64,000 nucleotides of DNA from Oscillospiraceae bacterium (GCA_902778275.1 CACYXE010000003.1:62001-126000), one strand, 5' to 3'. Shown: positions 44,803-53,780, numbered from the stretch's first letter. The notes: generated from the sequence alone by a model not told the origin. A program made the numbers and translations.

Positions 44803-44875
44803 AATGATTCTTTGAATCATTCGCTGCCAAACTTGTCGCTTGGCAGCGAAATCAATCGGATCTTCGATTGATTTC
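44803..44875. repeat. Three contiguous perfect hairpins
   Basis: AATGATTC-TTT-GAATCATT (44803-44821), CGCTGCCAA-N9-TTGGCAGCG (44822-44848) and GAAATCAATCG-N6-CGATTGATTTC (44848-44875) abut without spacers. They lie in the 281-bp gene-free stretch between two minus-strand genes. Confidence 0.75.
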
Positions 44876-44981
44876 GCCATCCGATGATCATTATAAAGTC
44901 CACGGCGGCGTCACAGGAAGCCTGATTCTTAAACAGGCCCGGCTAATGCAGCCGGTCCGCCTCCGCTGCATCGTATATTGT

Positions 44982-47285
44982 TTATGGGTTCTTTCGGAAA
45001 GCCCGGTAGAAGGCCAGAGCACCCAGGCCCAAAGACCAGGCCATGATCCACCAGGAGATGGCTTCAGCCGGAGAGCCGTGGACGATGGTGCTGACGGCTA
45101 CTATAAACAAATAGGCCATGTTGACGCCTGCCACACCGTGCAGGATGCGCACAAAGAGACTCCGCGCTTTTCGAGGCGCCTCGCAAAGGCGGTAGCGCAG
45201 ATAAATCAGGAGAGCCGTGAACAGGCCGCAGAGAACCAGTATGGGAACATCACCGGGCCGGGTGCTGGACGAAGAGGCCAAACGATCTGTGCCGTAGTAA
45301 AAAAAGAGTAAGCCCATGATCCAGCTTGCTACGCGCAGCTTCCTGAAGTCGCTGAGGTTCTTCTCACTGAGCCGCTGCCTGTCCTTTTCAGCCTCCGGGT
45401 GGCCCATGTCCGCCGCCTTCTGATACCAGTCCAGGGCGGTATTCACCTGGCGTTTGGTGCTGTCGCCCTTTTCATACAGCTTCGCCAGACTGTAAGCCGC
45501 CTGGGCCGAGCCCAAGTCCACAGCTTTCTCATACCAGGAGATGGCCTGCTTCGCATCCTTGGGACGGCCCCGGCCCTCCCGGTACAGATCGCCCAGACTG
45601 CAGCAGGCGTAGGCGTTGCCCTGCCGGGCTGCATGTTCATACCAATCGACCGCCAAGCCCGGATCCGCCTCGACGCCCAGACCCCGCTCCAGGCAGCGGG
45701 CGTAGCGGAATTGGGCAAAGCCGTGACCCTCCTGCGCGGCACGCAGGTAACAGGCTGCGGCCTTGGCGGGATCCGGATCCGTGCCGCGGCCCTCTTCAAA
45801 AGCGATGCCCAGATTATATATGGCCGACACGTTTCCCTGAGAGGCCGCCGCTTTCAGCGGCGGCAGCGCTTTGCCCAGATTCCGCTCGACCCCAATGCCG
45901 TTTGCATAGCAGACGGCCAGAGCCAGCTGCGCGTCGGCATGGCCCTGTATCGCCGCCTGGCGATAGAGCTGAGCAGCCCGCTCCCGGTCCACTTGCACGC
46001 CAATGCCGTTTTCGTACTGCAGGCCCAGGAAATACTGCGCCCGGGGGAAGTTCTGCTCCGCCGCGCGGGCAAAAAGCTGGGCTGCTTTCTCCCGATTCTT
46101 TTCCACACCCTGGCCGTTATAATACAGCACACCCAGGTTGCAGAGCCCCTCGGCGCCGTCAAGCGCCGCCGCCTGCCGGTAAAGCTCGACGGCCCGGTCC
46201 AGATCCTGCTGCACGCCGCGGCCCAGCTCATAAAACAGGCCAAGATACGCCAGACCCTGGGGATTGCCCGCCTGGGCGCTGAGCTGAAAGCATTGGAAAG
46301 CCTTGGCGTCATCTGCGTCAGTGCCGCTGCCGTGCATGCAGGCAAGCCCCACACGGAACATGGCCCGGCTGTCACCGGCCTGGGCGGCGCGCTCATAGTA
46401 GCGGAAGGCTTCCGCTTCATCCTTTTGCGTGCCGTCGCCGCGGTCCAGACAGAGGGCGGTGAAAAACTGGGCCTTGACCGAACCCCGGTCTGCCGCTTCG
46501 CGGAACAGGGAAAAGGCCTTCTCCCGATCCTCCTCCACATCCATGCCGTTATAATACAGTATGCCCAGGGAACAGATGGCGTCGGCGTAGTGCTGCTGGG
46601 CGGCCTCCTCGTAGAGCAGACGGGCCTTTTTCAGGTCCCGCGGCACGCCTTCGCCGTTTTCATAGCAGACACCCAGGAAGAAAAGCGCCCGGGGAAAGTG
46701 CTGGTCCGCGGCCTTGGCAAAGAGCTGGGCGGCCATTTCCCGGTCCTGGGCCGTGCCGAGGCCGTTATAGTACAGCACACCCAGGCTGCAAAGTCCCATG
46801 GGATAGTTCAGATCCGCGGCGGCACGATACAGCTGAAAGGCCCGGGCGGGGTCCGGCTGCAGCAGAGAACTGCCGTTTTCATACTGCAGTCCCAGCGTGC
46901 AGAGCGCGGGGAGATACTTGGCCTCCGCCGCCTCCTGCAGCAGCTCCAGCGCACGCTGGGGGTCGGGCTCTGTGCCCAGCCTCTGGTCGTAACAGTAGGA
47001 CAGATAATAGCGGCCGGCCGGGTCCTCCGGCGGCAGTTGGCTGAACCAGTAGAAGGCCTGCTCCGGATCCCTGGGACGTCCGTCCTCCTCACCGAGGAAG
47101 TACAGCCCCAGTTCCAGGGCCGCGACGGGATCGCCCCCTTCGGCGGCGCTTTGCAGCGCGGAGAGCTGCTCCTGATGCTCCTGCTTTTGCTGCTGCCAGC
47201 GCTTGGCCGCCTCCAGAAACTCCGGCGAAATGAACACGGTCTCGTTGCTTTCCCGCTCCAAGGGAGCTTGATCGTACGTATCCAT
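44982..47285 (-). CDS. Sel1-like repeat protein with C-terminal membrane domain
   Basis: A 767-residue protein. After a short N-terminal helical part, about 15 Sel1-like repeats of 36 residues (consensus A...Lg.lY..G.gv..d..kA..w...AA.qg) run from about 45 to 625 and form a solenoid for protein binding. Four hydrophobic helices (about 660-680, 690-710, 718-740, 742-762) end the protein, so the solenoid is probably cytoplasmic and membrane-attached. Partners are unknown. Sel1 solenoids often scaffold signalling or secretion complexes. The ATG follows AAGGAGAAGGGGCC. The promoter is at 47350-47322. Confidence 0.88.
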   Translation of the reverse strand: MDTYDQAPLERESNETVFISPEFLEAAKRWQQQKQEHQEQLSALQSAAEGGDPVAALELGLYFLGEEDGRPRDPEQAFYWFSQLPPEDPAGRYYLSYCYDQRLGTEPDPQRALELLQEAAEAKYLPALCTLGLQYENGSSLLQPDPARAFQLYRAAADLNYPMGLCSLGVLYYNGLGTAQDREMAAQLFAKAADQHFPRALFFLGVCYENGEGVPRDLKKARLLYEEAAQQHYADAICSLGILYYNGMDVEEDREKAFSLFREAADRGSVKAQFFTALCLDRGDGTQKDEAEAFRYYERAAQAGDSRAMFRVGLACMHGSGTDADDAKAFQCFQLSAQAGNPQGLAYLGLFYELGRGVQQDLDRAVELYRQAAALDGAEGLCNLGVLYYNGQGVEKNREKAAQLFARAAEQNFPRAQYFLGLQYENGIGVQVDRERAAQLYRQAAIQGHADAQLALAVCYANGIGVERNLGKALPPLKAAASQGNVSAIYNLGIAFEEGRGTDPDPAKAAACYLRAAQEGHGFAQFRYARCLERGLGVEADPGLAVDWYEHAARQGNAYACCSLGDLYREGRGRPKDAKQAISWYEKAVDLGSAQAAYSLAKLYEKGDSTKRQVNTALDWYQKAADMGHPEAEKDRQRLSEKNLSDFRKLRVASWIMGLLFFYYGTDRLASSSSTRPGDVPILVLCGLFTALLIYLRYRLCEAPRKARSLFVRILHGVAGVNMAYLFIVAVSTIVHGSPAEAISWWIMAWSLGLGALAFYRAFRKNP

Positions 47286-47321
47286 GGCCCCTTCTCCTTA
47301 TGACAAAGTTTTCCTGCTGCT

Positions 47322-47453
47322 ATGATAGCATGTTTGCCGGCGGCTGACAACGCCTTTTCCCTGAAAAGGTGCGGCCGGTCGCTGCCTCGACGGGAAAAAG
47401 TTGGGGCTCCGGGGCAGGCCGCTATTGAGAAAAGGGCGGCGCTGTGATATAAT
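47322..47453. promoter_or_regulatory. Divergent promoters of the Sel1 gene and ychF
   Basis: Minus strand TTGTCA (47350-47345), 17 bp, TATCAT (47327-47322). Plus strand TTGAGA (47425-47430), 17 bp, TATAAT (47448-47453). ychF then has a leader of about 105 nt with GC-rich complementary text (GGCCC.../GGGGC). Confidence 0.7.
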
Positions 47454-47566
47454 TTTTTTGTTATAAGTGCCGCTTCCGCCCGGCCCATGGGGCGCGGACG
47501 GCCCCGCAGGGGAGCAGGCGGGACCGCTGAAGAATACGAGAATCGTTTGAAGGAGATACAGCTGAG

Positions 47567-48640
47567 ATGAAATTAGGGATCGTGGGTCTGCCCAACGTGG
47601 GCAAGACGACGCTGTTCAACGCACTGACCGGCGCCAGGGCGGAGACCAGCAGCTACTCCAACGCCGGGGCCAAGCCCAACATCGGCACCGCCAAGGTGCC
47701 CGACGAGCGGCTGGACTGGCTGGCGGAGTACTATCATCCGAAGAAGTACACCCCCGCCACCATCGAGTTCGTGGATGTGGCCGGCGTCAGCGCCGGCGGC
47801 AAGGGCAACGAGGTGTTCCAGGCCATCCGGCAGGTGGACGCCTTGGTGCAGGTGGTCCGCTGTTTTGAAAATGAGGATATCTTTCTGGAGAAGGCAGACG
47901 CGGTGCGGGACGCTTCCTCTTTCGAGCTGGAGCTGATCCTGGCGGACATCGAGGTGGTGGAGCGCCGTCTGGAGCGGGCGAAGAAAAACGCCAAGAGCGG
48001 CGATAAGAAGTATAAGCGCGAGGTGGAGATGTGCCAGGCCCTGATCGCCCACCTGGAGGAGGAGAAGCCGGCCCGGGATTTCGAGTTCACCGACGAGGAC
48101 AAGGATATCCTGGCCGACGGCGGCCTGCTGACCATCAAACCCGTCATCTATGCCGCCAACCTGGACGAGGACGGAATGAGCCATCTGGACGCCAACGCAA
48201 ACTTCAAGGCGCTCAGCGAGTACGCGGCCAAGCAGGGCGCGGCGGTGCTGCCGGTGGCGGCCAAATTTGAGGAGGACATCGCCGAACTGGACGACGAGGA
48301 GGCCCGGATGTTTATGGAGGATCTGGGGCTCACCGAGACGGGCCTGGACCGGCTGATCCGCACCTCCTATGACCTGCTGGGCTATATTTCCTTCCTGACC
48401 GCGGGCGAGGACGACGTACACGCCTGGACCATCGTCAAGGGCACCAAGGCCCCCAGAGCTGCGGGCAAGATCCACACGGATATCGAGCGTGGCTTTATCC
48501 GGGCCGAGATCGTGGCCTTTGAGGATCTGAAGGCCTGCGGCAGCATGGCCGCAGCCAAGGAGAAGGGCCTGTTCCGGCTGGAGGGCAAGGAGTATGTGAT
48601 GCAGGATGGAGACGTGACCCAGTTCCGCTTTAACGTATAA
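47567..48640 (+). CDS. ychF: Redox-regulated ATPase YchF
   Basis: A 357-residue Obg-family P-loop protein that prefers ATP and acts with the ribosome in stress responses. P loop: GLPNVGKTT at 6-14. G3: FVDVAGVSAGGKGNEV near 65-80, with the hydrophobic catalytic replacement typical of YchF. A helical insert and a C-terminal TGS domain ending GDVTQFRFNV follow. The ATG follows AAGGAG at 11 nt. Terminator at 48658. Confidence 0.97.
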   Translation: MKLGIVGLPNVGKTTLFNALTGARAETSSYSNAGAKPNIGTAKVPDERLDWLAEYYHPKKYTPATIEFVDVAGVSAGGKGNEVFQAIRQVDALVQVVRCFENEDIFLEKADAVRDASSFELELILADIEVVERRLERAKKNAKSGDKKYKREVEMCQALIAHLEEEKPARDFEFTDEDKDILADGGLLTIKPVIYAANLDEDGMSHLDANANFKALSEYAAKQGAAVLPVAAKFEEDIAELDDEEARMFMEDLGLTETGLDRLIRTSYDLLGYISFLTAGEDDVHAWTIVKGTKAPRAAGKIHTDIERGFIRAEIVAFEDLKACGSMAAAKEKGLFRLEGKEYVMQDGDVTQFRFNV

Positions 48641-48657
48641 ACCATCAAAAGCAGAGA

Positions 48658-48697
48658 AAAACGCCCGCCTGATCTGGAAAGATCGGGTGGGCGTTTT
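48658..48697 (+). terminator. ychF terminator
   Basis: AAAACGCCCGCCTGATCT-GGAA-AGATCGGGTGGGCGTTTT (one G-T pair). The next promoter starts within 5 bp of it. Confidence 0.88.
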
Positions 48698-48701
48698 GCG
48701 C

Positions 48702-48730
48702 TGGACATTGCCGGCGAATGGGTGTATATT
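48702..48730 (+). promoter_or_regulatory. Promoter of the deacetylase-DUF1015 operon
   Basis: TGGACA (48702-48707), 17 bp, TATATT (48725-48730). Confidence 0.6.
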
Positions 48731-48764
48731 GCTCATATATGCCATTAAAGAGGAAGAAAGAACC

Positions 48765-49973
48765 ATGAAGAAGAAACTGTTTTTGCTGCTCGTCCTGACC
48801 GCGCTGGCGCTGGCTCTTTGCGCCTGCGGCGCGGCACAGACCGCCGCCGAGCCCACGCCGGAGCCGACCCCGGAGCCTACGCCCACACCCTTTCCCGAGC
48901 CGGTGATGGTCCAGGGGGGCGAGGTCTATATGGACGGGCAGGCCCTTGCCGGCGGGCGGCTGATCCAGAACGGCGAGGAATACATCAAGCTGTCTGAAGC
49001 GGCGGAGGCCTTGGGCTCCGCGCTGCAGCATGAGGCGGACAGCGAGGACTTTGCCTTTGCCTGGCGCAAGAGTATGGTGGAGCTGAGCGCGGGCAGCAGG
49101 ACGGCCAGATATCTGGATCAGGACCGGGAGCTGGATGCGGCGCCCCTGCTGTGTGACGGAGGGGCCGACCTGTACGTGCCGGTGAAGTCCTTCTGCGACG
49201 CGGCGGAGATCGGCTATTTCTTCGACGAGGAATATGACACCGTGTACTGCACGCCGGCTACCGGCAACTGGACCCTGCCGGAGAACTACGTGGTGGCAGT
49301 GATGATGTATCACGAGCTGGGCCATGCTTCGGAGGAGGCCAACCTCTTCGTGGACGTGAGCAGCCTGGAGGAACAGATCCAGTTTTTGCAGGAAAACGGC
49401 TTTACCCCCATCTGGTTTGAGGATCTGTGGCATGTGGAGGATTTTTCAAAACCCGTGATCCTGGTCTTCGACGACGGCTACAAGAGCATGTACACCAAGC
49501 TCCTGCCGGTGCTGGAGAAGTACCAGTGCAAGGCGGAGGTGGCGGTCGTCCAACGCTATTCCGAGAAGGTGGGCGGCATGCACATGGATCTGGACGAGGT
49601 GCTGGCCCTGAACGATTCCGGCCTGGTGGCGCTGTCCAGCCATGGCGTCAACCATGTGAATGTAGGCGAGTGGGGCGTGGACTATGAGCATGAGATCCGG
49701 GACTCCAGCATCTGGATGACGCGGACTCTGAAGAAGGCGCCTCTGACCTTCGTCTATCCCATCGGCGGCAGCACCCCGGCAGTGCAGGAAGTGGTGCGCC
49801 AGTACTACCGCTTCGGCGTGAAGATGGTGGGCAACCCCTTCAATACCAGCAATGATCCCACCATGGTTTACCGGTTTTTCATCGAGCGGCAGACTTCTCT
49901 GCCCAGCTATGCCTATATGCTGGCCAAGGCCTTTGATGATCCCTCTATCAACAACTATGTACCGAGAAAGTGA
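48765..49973 (+). CDS. Polysaccharide deacetylase (CE4) lipoprotein
   Basis: A 402-residue lipoprotein. The signal peptide ends in ALCAC (lipid Cys near 20), followed by a Thr-Pro-Glu spacer. A copper-amine-oxidase-N-like wall-binding domain spans about 50-165 (VYMDGQALAGGRLIQNGEEY onwards). The NodB-type deacetylase domain has VFDDGYKSMY near 234 and the metal histidines in LSSHGVNHVNV near 286. CE4 enzymes remove acetyl groups from peptidoglycan or other glycans outside the cell. The second motif-1 Asp is present. The start ATG 48765 follows GAGGAAGAAAG. The DUF1015 gene begins 13 bp after its stop. Confidence 0.88.
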   Translation: MKKKLFLLLVLTALALALCACGAAQTAAEPTPEPTPEPTPTPFPEPVMVQGGEVYMDGQALAGGRLIQNGEEYIKLSEAAEALGSALQHEADSEDFAFAWRKSMVELSAGSRTARYLDQDRELDAAPLLCDGGADLYVPVKSFCDAAEIGYFFDEEYDTVYCTPATGNWTLPENYVVAVMMYHELGHASEEANLFVDVSSLEEQIQFLQENGFTPIWFEDLWHVEDFSKPVILVFDDGYKSMYTKLLPVLEKYQCKAEVAVVQRYSEKVGGMHMDLDEVLALNDSGLVALSSHGVNHVNVGEWGVDYEHEIRDSSIWMTRTLKKAPLTFVYPIGGSTPAVQEVVRQYYRFGVKMVGNPFNTSNDPTMVYRFFIERQTSLPSYAYMLAKAFDDPSINNYVPRK

Positions 49974-49986
49974 GGAGAAAGGCAGC

Positions 49987-51219
49987 GTGAACGTTTTCGT
50001 GCCCGCCGATATCCTGCTGCCGCAGCTGGAGGATATGGGCAAATGGGCGGTGGTCGCCTGCGACCAGTTCACCTCCCAGCCGGACTACTGGCGGGGGGTG
50101 CGGGAGACTGTGGGCGCGGCGCCATCGGCGCTGGAGCTGATCCTGCCGGAGGTGGAGCTGAGCGGCTCCTATGAGCAGCGCATCCCCGCCATCCATGCCG
50201 CTATGGCCCGGTATCTGGCGGAGGGGCTGTTCCGGGAATACCCGGTCTCCTTCGTGTACGTGGAGCGGCGGCTGCTGGACGGAAAGATCCGCCCCGGCCT
50301 AGTAGGCGCTGTGGATCTTGAGCAGTATGACTACAGCGCTGATGCGGTCTCCGCCGTAAGAGCCACCGAGCGCACGGTGGTGGAGCGCATTCCGCCCCGG
50401 CAGAAGGTGCGGCGGGGCGCGAGCCTGGAGCTGCCCCATGTGCTGCTGCTGTGCGACGACCCGGAGGACCGGATCCTCGCTCCGCTGGCGGCGGTGAAAG
50501 AAAGGCTGCCCCTTCTGTACGACTTTGAACTGATGCAGGGCGGCGGGCCCATCAAGGGCTGGCTGGTCCAGGGTAAGGAAGCGCAGCTGGTGCAGCAGCG
50601 CCTGGCGGCGTATGAGGCCGAAGGCCGGGAACGCTGCGGCCATGAGAGCGCGATGCTCTATGCCGTGGGCGACGGGAATCACTCCCTGGCCACGGCCAAG
50701 GCCTGCTGGGAGGAGCAGAAGCGGACCCTGTCCCCTGAACAGTGGGCGGCGCATCCGGCGCGTTTTGCGCTGGTGGAGCTGGAGAACCTGTACGACGACA
50801 GCCAGCAGATCGAGCCCATCCATCGGATCGTGACCCGTGTGGACGCCGCGGCCCTGCTGGAGGCGGCCCGGACGCAGATCTGCGCCGATGGAGGTTTTCC
50901 GGTGCCCTGGGTCAGCGGCGGCGACAGCGGTGTGCTGTTCCTGGACCCGGCAAAGGGCCAGCTGCCGGTGGGTATCCTGCAGAATTTCCTGGATGCGTAT
51001 CTGGCCGCCAAGGGCGGTGAGATCGATTACATCCACGACGACGAAGCCCTGCGCGCGCTGGCTGCCAGGCCGGGGGCCGTCGGCTTCCTGCTGCCGGCCA
51101 TCGGGAAGGAGCAGCTGTTTCGCGGCATCATCGCTGACGGCGTGCTGCCCCGCAAGACCTTCTCCATGGGCCACGCGGTGGAGAAGCGCTATTATCTGGA
51201 AGCCAGAAAGATCGTATAG
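49987..51219 (+). CDS. DUF1015 family protein
   Basis: A 410-residue cytoplasmic protein of the DUF1015 family. Its hallmark AVGDGNHSLATAK is near residues 230-242, and FDPxQFTSQP-like text (CDQFTSQPDYW) near 22. The family is widespread in anaerobes, and its biochemical role is not settled to my knowledge. The start is GTG 49987 behind AGGAGAAAGGCAGC; an upstream ATG (49957) lacks a ribosome site and would overlap the previous gene. It is co-transcribed with the deacetylase lipoprotein. Confidence 0.85.
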   Translation: MNVFVPADILLPQLEDMGKWAVVACDQFTSQPDYWRGVRETVGAAPSALELILPEVELSGSYEQRIPAIHAAMARYLAEGLFREYPVSFVYVERRLLDGKIRPGLVGAVDLEQYDYSADAVSAVRATERTVVERIPPRQKVRRGASLELPHVLLLCDDPEDRILAPLAAVKERLPLLYDFELMQGGGPIKGWLVQGKEAQLVQQRLAAYEAEGRERCGHESAMLYAVGDGNHSLATAKACWEEQKRTLSPEQWAAHPARFALVELENLYDDSQQIEPIHRIVTRVDAAALLEAARTQICADGGFPVPWVSGGDSGVLFLDPAKGQLPVGILQNFLDAYLAAKGGEIDYIHDDEALRALAARPGAVGFLLPAIGKEQLFRGIIADGVLPRKTFSMGHAVEKRYYLEARKIV

Positions 51220-51423
51220 TTACCGATACAGAAACAAAGCGCGGTATGCGCTTTTGAAAAAGCCCTTGCGGAGAAAGCCGGACGGGAGGATCAGAAGTCA
51301 AAGCGGGGATCCCGGCCGCAGCAGCGGGACTGCCCGGGTCGGCACAAAAAAGAGGATGTGCGTCGGGCCGCACTCCGTAGGGAAACTGCTTTGAGGCGGC
51401 AATTACCGGCTCAAAAGGACATG
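51220..51423 (+). other. Gene-free, hairpin-rich 3' region after DUF1015
   Basis: No coding sequence is supported. At least three helices can be drawn: GCGC-N5-GCGC, GTGCG-N6-CGCAC (51358-51373) and TTTGAGGCGG-N6-CCGGCTCAAA (51391-51416, 9 of 10 pairs). A strong terminator then ends the transcript. It could be a structured 3' UTR or a small RNA. I looked for known riboswitch cores (cobalamin, ZTP, THF, ykkC) and did not find them. Confidence 0.4.
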
Positions 51424-51457
51424 AAACAGGCGTGACCACTATGGTCACGCCTGTTTT
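51424..51457 (+). terminator. Terminator of the deacetylase-DUF1015 operon
   Basis: AAACAGGCGTGACC-ACTAT-GGTCACGCCTGTTT, then TGTC. Beyond it the base composition drops into AT-rich DNA. Confidence 0.88.
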
Positions 51458-51585
51458 GTCAGTCTGATCCGGATTTTGGGGTGCAAAATCCGATGCTCGT
51501 TATGAATGTGGACAATGAATTACTAGTTCAAGTCTGGGATTGTGATCACATGAAATGGTTTCGTCATAATGACACCTCTATTCAC

Positions 51586-52428
51586 TTATTCTTCAATGAT
51601 TGACCGCAAGAGTTCCGGCCATCGGGTGAGAACTTCACGTCCGACGATTACTTCATCAACAACACCGCTATTCATTGCATCGATCAAACGGCACAAATAT
51701 GATTTCCCTTGAACCCACCATGTTCTATAGGCATCAATAAACAGAACGTGATACACCTTTCTGCCTGTCCTATCATATAGTTCCTTGAATTCAAAGCCGT
51801 CTAACTGTGTTTCATATACACCATCGGCAACACGACTGCCGAACGTGGTTGCATAATAGTATTCTTTGATTTCCCATACCATTTTAGGGCTTTCAATGCT
51901 GGGATATGCGCCGTCAAAGCGCCTTGATGAAGCGCCGATTATCCTGTTGTTATCGTCCCAAACATAAACAAGCCCGCGCGGGTCATCATCAAAGCCCAAA
52001 GAGCGAGTGTTTCCCGTTATTTCTCTTATTGTCTTTTCAGCAATTATGTTTATGATTGCAGTAAAGAAAGCAACCTGCTTCATTGCCCCTTTCTGCTTAT
52101 TCAACGGAAGTTTGCAATAATAGTTTCCGACACTGTGAAGTATTTCCCAATTTCTGAATTCTTCACTTGCAGTTTCAGCGTCCATTAACATACTTTCGGC
52201 AAACCTGTTTAGCAAATCCGCACGCATTTTTGAATATTGTGCGGCACAAACTATAGTATCTTCAGAAGCGTTTATGCCGCGTTCCATGCAAAGCGCTTTG
52301 ATTGTACTTATGGGATATTTCTTGACAAGTCCTTCACCGCGTTCTGTATAGCCGAGGTTTTCAGAGATGTATTTAACAAATGCCCAAAAAGAAGCATCCA
52401 TGCCCTGAAATCTTTCAAATGCCAGCAT
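51586..52428 (-). CDS. Putative type II restriction endonuclease
   Basis: A 280-residue soluble protein, AT-rich in codon use compared with its neighbours. The candidate PD-(D/E)XK site is DGAYPSIESPKMVWEIKEYY near 170-189, with Asp and the E-x-K on successive strands. It has no clear similarity that I can name. Its restriction role is deduced from the company: a 77-residue controller-like HTH gene overlaps its start by 14 bp, and a divergent Dam-class adenine methyltransferase follows. The recognition sequence is unknown. The gene appears intact. A promoter for controller plus endonuclease lies in the C-box region. Confidence 0.7.
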   Translation of the reverse strand: MLAFERFQGMDASFWAFVKYISENLGYTERGEGLVKKYPISTIKALCMERGINASEDTIVCAAQYSKMRADLLNRFAESMLMDAETASEEFRNWEILHSVGNYYCKLPLNKQKGAMKQVAFFTAIINIIAEKTIREITGNTRSLGFDDDPRGLVYVWDDNNRIIGASSRRFDGAYPSIESPKMVWEIKEYYYATTFGSRVADGVYETQLDGFEFKELYDRTGRKVYHVLFIDAYRTWWVQGKSYLCRLIDAMNSGVVDEVIVGREVLTRWPELLRSIIEE

Positions 52429-52648
52429 CGCTTTCGACCTCCTGAAATAATTTCGATATGCTCATATTAAGCGCGTTGGCCATTTTTCCGATATTTTCAA
52501 GCGAGACATTCCTTTTGCCTAACTCAATATCGCTTATGTATGTACGGTGCAAATCACACATATCAGCAAACTTTTCCTGTGAAATGTCCTTTGACAATCT
52601 GATTTTGCGGACAGTTTGTCCAAAGGCGAACAGTAAATCTTTTTGCAT
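52415..52648 (-). CDS. Restriction-modification controller (C) protein, XRE HTH
   Basis: A 77-residue protein that is almost entirely an HTH_3 domain: FGQTVRKIRLSKDISQEKFA near 9-28, then HRTYISDIELGKRNVSLENI near 34-53. Length and sequence match C proteins of type II systems. These bind C-boxes, delaying endonuclease and limiting methylase expression. It overlaps the endonuclease gene by 14 bp. The ATG at 52648 follows CTAGGAGGTGTCAAGCC. Confidence 0.88.
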   Translation of the reverse strand: MQKDLLFAFGQTVRKIRLSKDISQEKFADMCDLHRTYISDIELGKRNVSLENIGKMANALNMSISKLFQEVESDAGI

Positions 52649-52684
52649 GGCTTGACACCTCCTAGCTTGTTTATTATAATAATG

Positions 52685-52715
52685 TTGCAGACTATGGGTC
52701 TACAGACTATAAGTT
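52685..52715. promoter_or_regulatory. C-box operator with overlapping methylase and controller promoters
   Basis: GACTATGGGTC-TACA-GACTATAAGT carries two C-box-like half operators (minus strand ACTTATAGTC and ACCCATAGTC). The methylase promoter TTGCAG (52685)-17 bp-TATAAG (52708) lies wholly within it. The controller promoter on the minus strand (TAGACC, 18 bp, TATAAT at 52683-52678) borrows its -35 from it. Confidence 0.7.
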
Positions 52716-52733
52716 ACAGAACGGGGTGAAACC

Positions 52734-53591
52734 TTGATTCCTGCTTTGTTAAAATGGATAGGCAATAAACAACGTTTCGCAGAAACGATCATTTCATATA
52801 TGCCGCACAGCTTCAATAACTACTATGAGCCGTTTTTAGGCAGCGGCGCGGTTATGGCAGAATTGCTTTATGCCGATTCAACAATGCTGTTTCCGCATTT
52901 TGAACAGGCGTATGGGAGTGACATATTACCTTTCCTTATTGAGATTTTCAATATTACAAAAGAAAACCCGAAAGCCATTGTTGACCATTATAGAAAAGAA
53001 ATCTCTGAATATTATCAAGACCCCATAAAGAAGTATGATGAAATTAGAGATAGATTTAATGCCGCGCATAACCCCTATGATTTTGTCCTGCTTTCAAGGA
53101 CGTGTTATTCAGGCGTTATTCGCTTTCGCAAGGCTGACGGGTATATGAGCACACCGCGCGGCCCGCACAAGCCGATAAGCCCGGAAACATTTGAAAACCG
53201 TATAACGTTTTGGCATAACTTGTTGCAAAAGGCTTCATTTTCCTGTGAAAGCTATACAGAGTCAATGAAGCGCCCAAAAGAGGGCGACGTGGTTTATTGT
53301 GACCCGCCATATACGCATTCACAAAGCATTATATACGGCGCACAGGAATTTAATATTGATACGTTATGGAAGATGATTGCAGAATGCAAGGAACGCGGCG
53401 CAAAAGTAATGTTGTCAATCAACGGAATGCGGGATTCAAAGAAAAAGGACATTTCCGTAACACCGCCTGACGGACTATTTGAACGCAAGCTATTTGTGAA
53501 TTGCGGAACATCTATGATTGACAGATTACAAAACACCGGAAGGGAAATGAGAGATAAAAAGGTTGACGATCAACTTTTATTGACGTGGTAA
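52734..53591 (+). CDS. DNA adenine-N6 methyltransferase (Dam/D12 class)
   Basis: A 285-residue alpha-class N6-adenine methylase. The N-terminal LLKWIGNKQRFAETI near 5-19 is the D12-class start, motif I is YYEPFLGSGAV near 30-40, and catalytic motif IV is DPPY near 189-192. It protects the host from the endonuclease encoded divergently. The start is TTG 52734, right behind GGGGTG and inside the family's conserved beginning, so no longer form is expected. The promoter is embedded in the C-box. Codon use is AT-rich, in keeping with recent transfer. Confidence 0.92.
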   Translation: MIPALLKWIGNKQRFAETIISYMPHSFNNYYEPFLGSGAVMAELLYADSTMLFPHFEQAYGSDILPFLIEIFNITKENPKAIVDHYRKEISEYYQDPIKKYDEIRDRFNAAHNPYDFVLLSRTCYSGVIRFRKADGYMSTPRGPHKPISPETFENRITFWHNLLQKASFSCESYTESMKRPKEGDVVYCDPPYTHSQSIIYGAQEFNIDTLWKMIAECKERGAKVMLSINGMRDSKKKDISVTPPDGLFERKLFVNCGTSMIDRLQNTGREMRDKKVDDQLLLTW

Positions 53592-53780
53592 ACGAATATC
53601 TTCAAATGTCTTTTAGTGTCGGCTTGTAGATCTTAGTGACAAATAAGCGACAAATGGGCATAGAAAAGCGGCGGAAATCCTTACTTTTCAAGGGTTTCCG
53701 CCGTTCTGAATATACTCTTTTTACAGACGACATGGCAACTTCCTTACGAAGTGCCTCCTTCGCACATCCTCTTTTGTTTT
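53592..53780. other. Right flank of the RM island
   Basis: No gene. Two direct GACAAAT copies (53638-53644 and 53649-53655) precede a hairpin GGCGGAAATCCTT/AAGGGTTTCCGCC (53670-53702, one G-T pair) that may stop the methylase transcript. GC content returns to the host level from about 53750. Confidence 0.45.

Noticed and set aside
44701-44880. Longer N-terminus for the glycosyltransferase (start at 44880)
   Set aside because: The extension would run through the hairpin array; ATG 44700 has GGGGGA at the right distance and begins near the conserved GT-A fold.
45399-47303. 634-codon plus-strand frame opposite the Sel1 gene
   Set aside because: It mirrors the Sel1 repeats and has no ribosome site or promoter.
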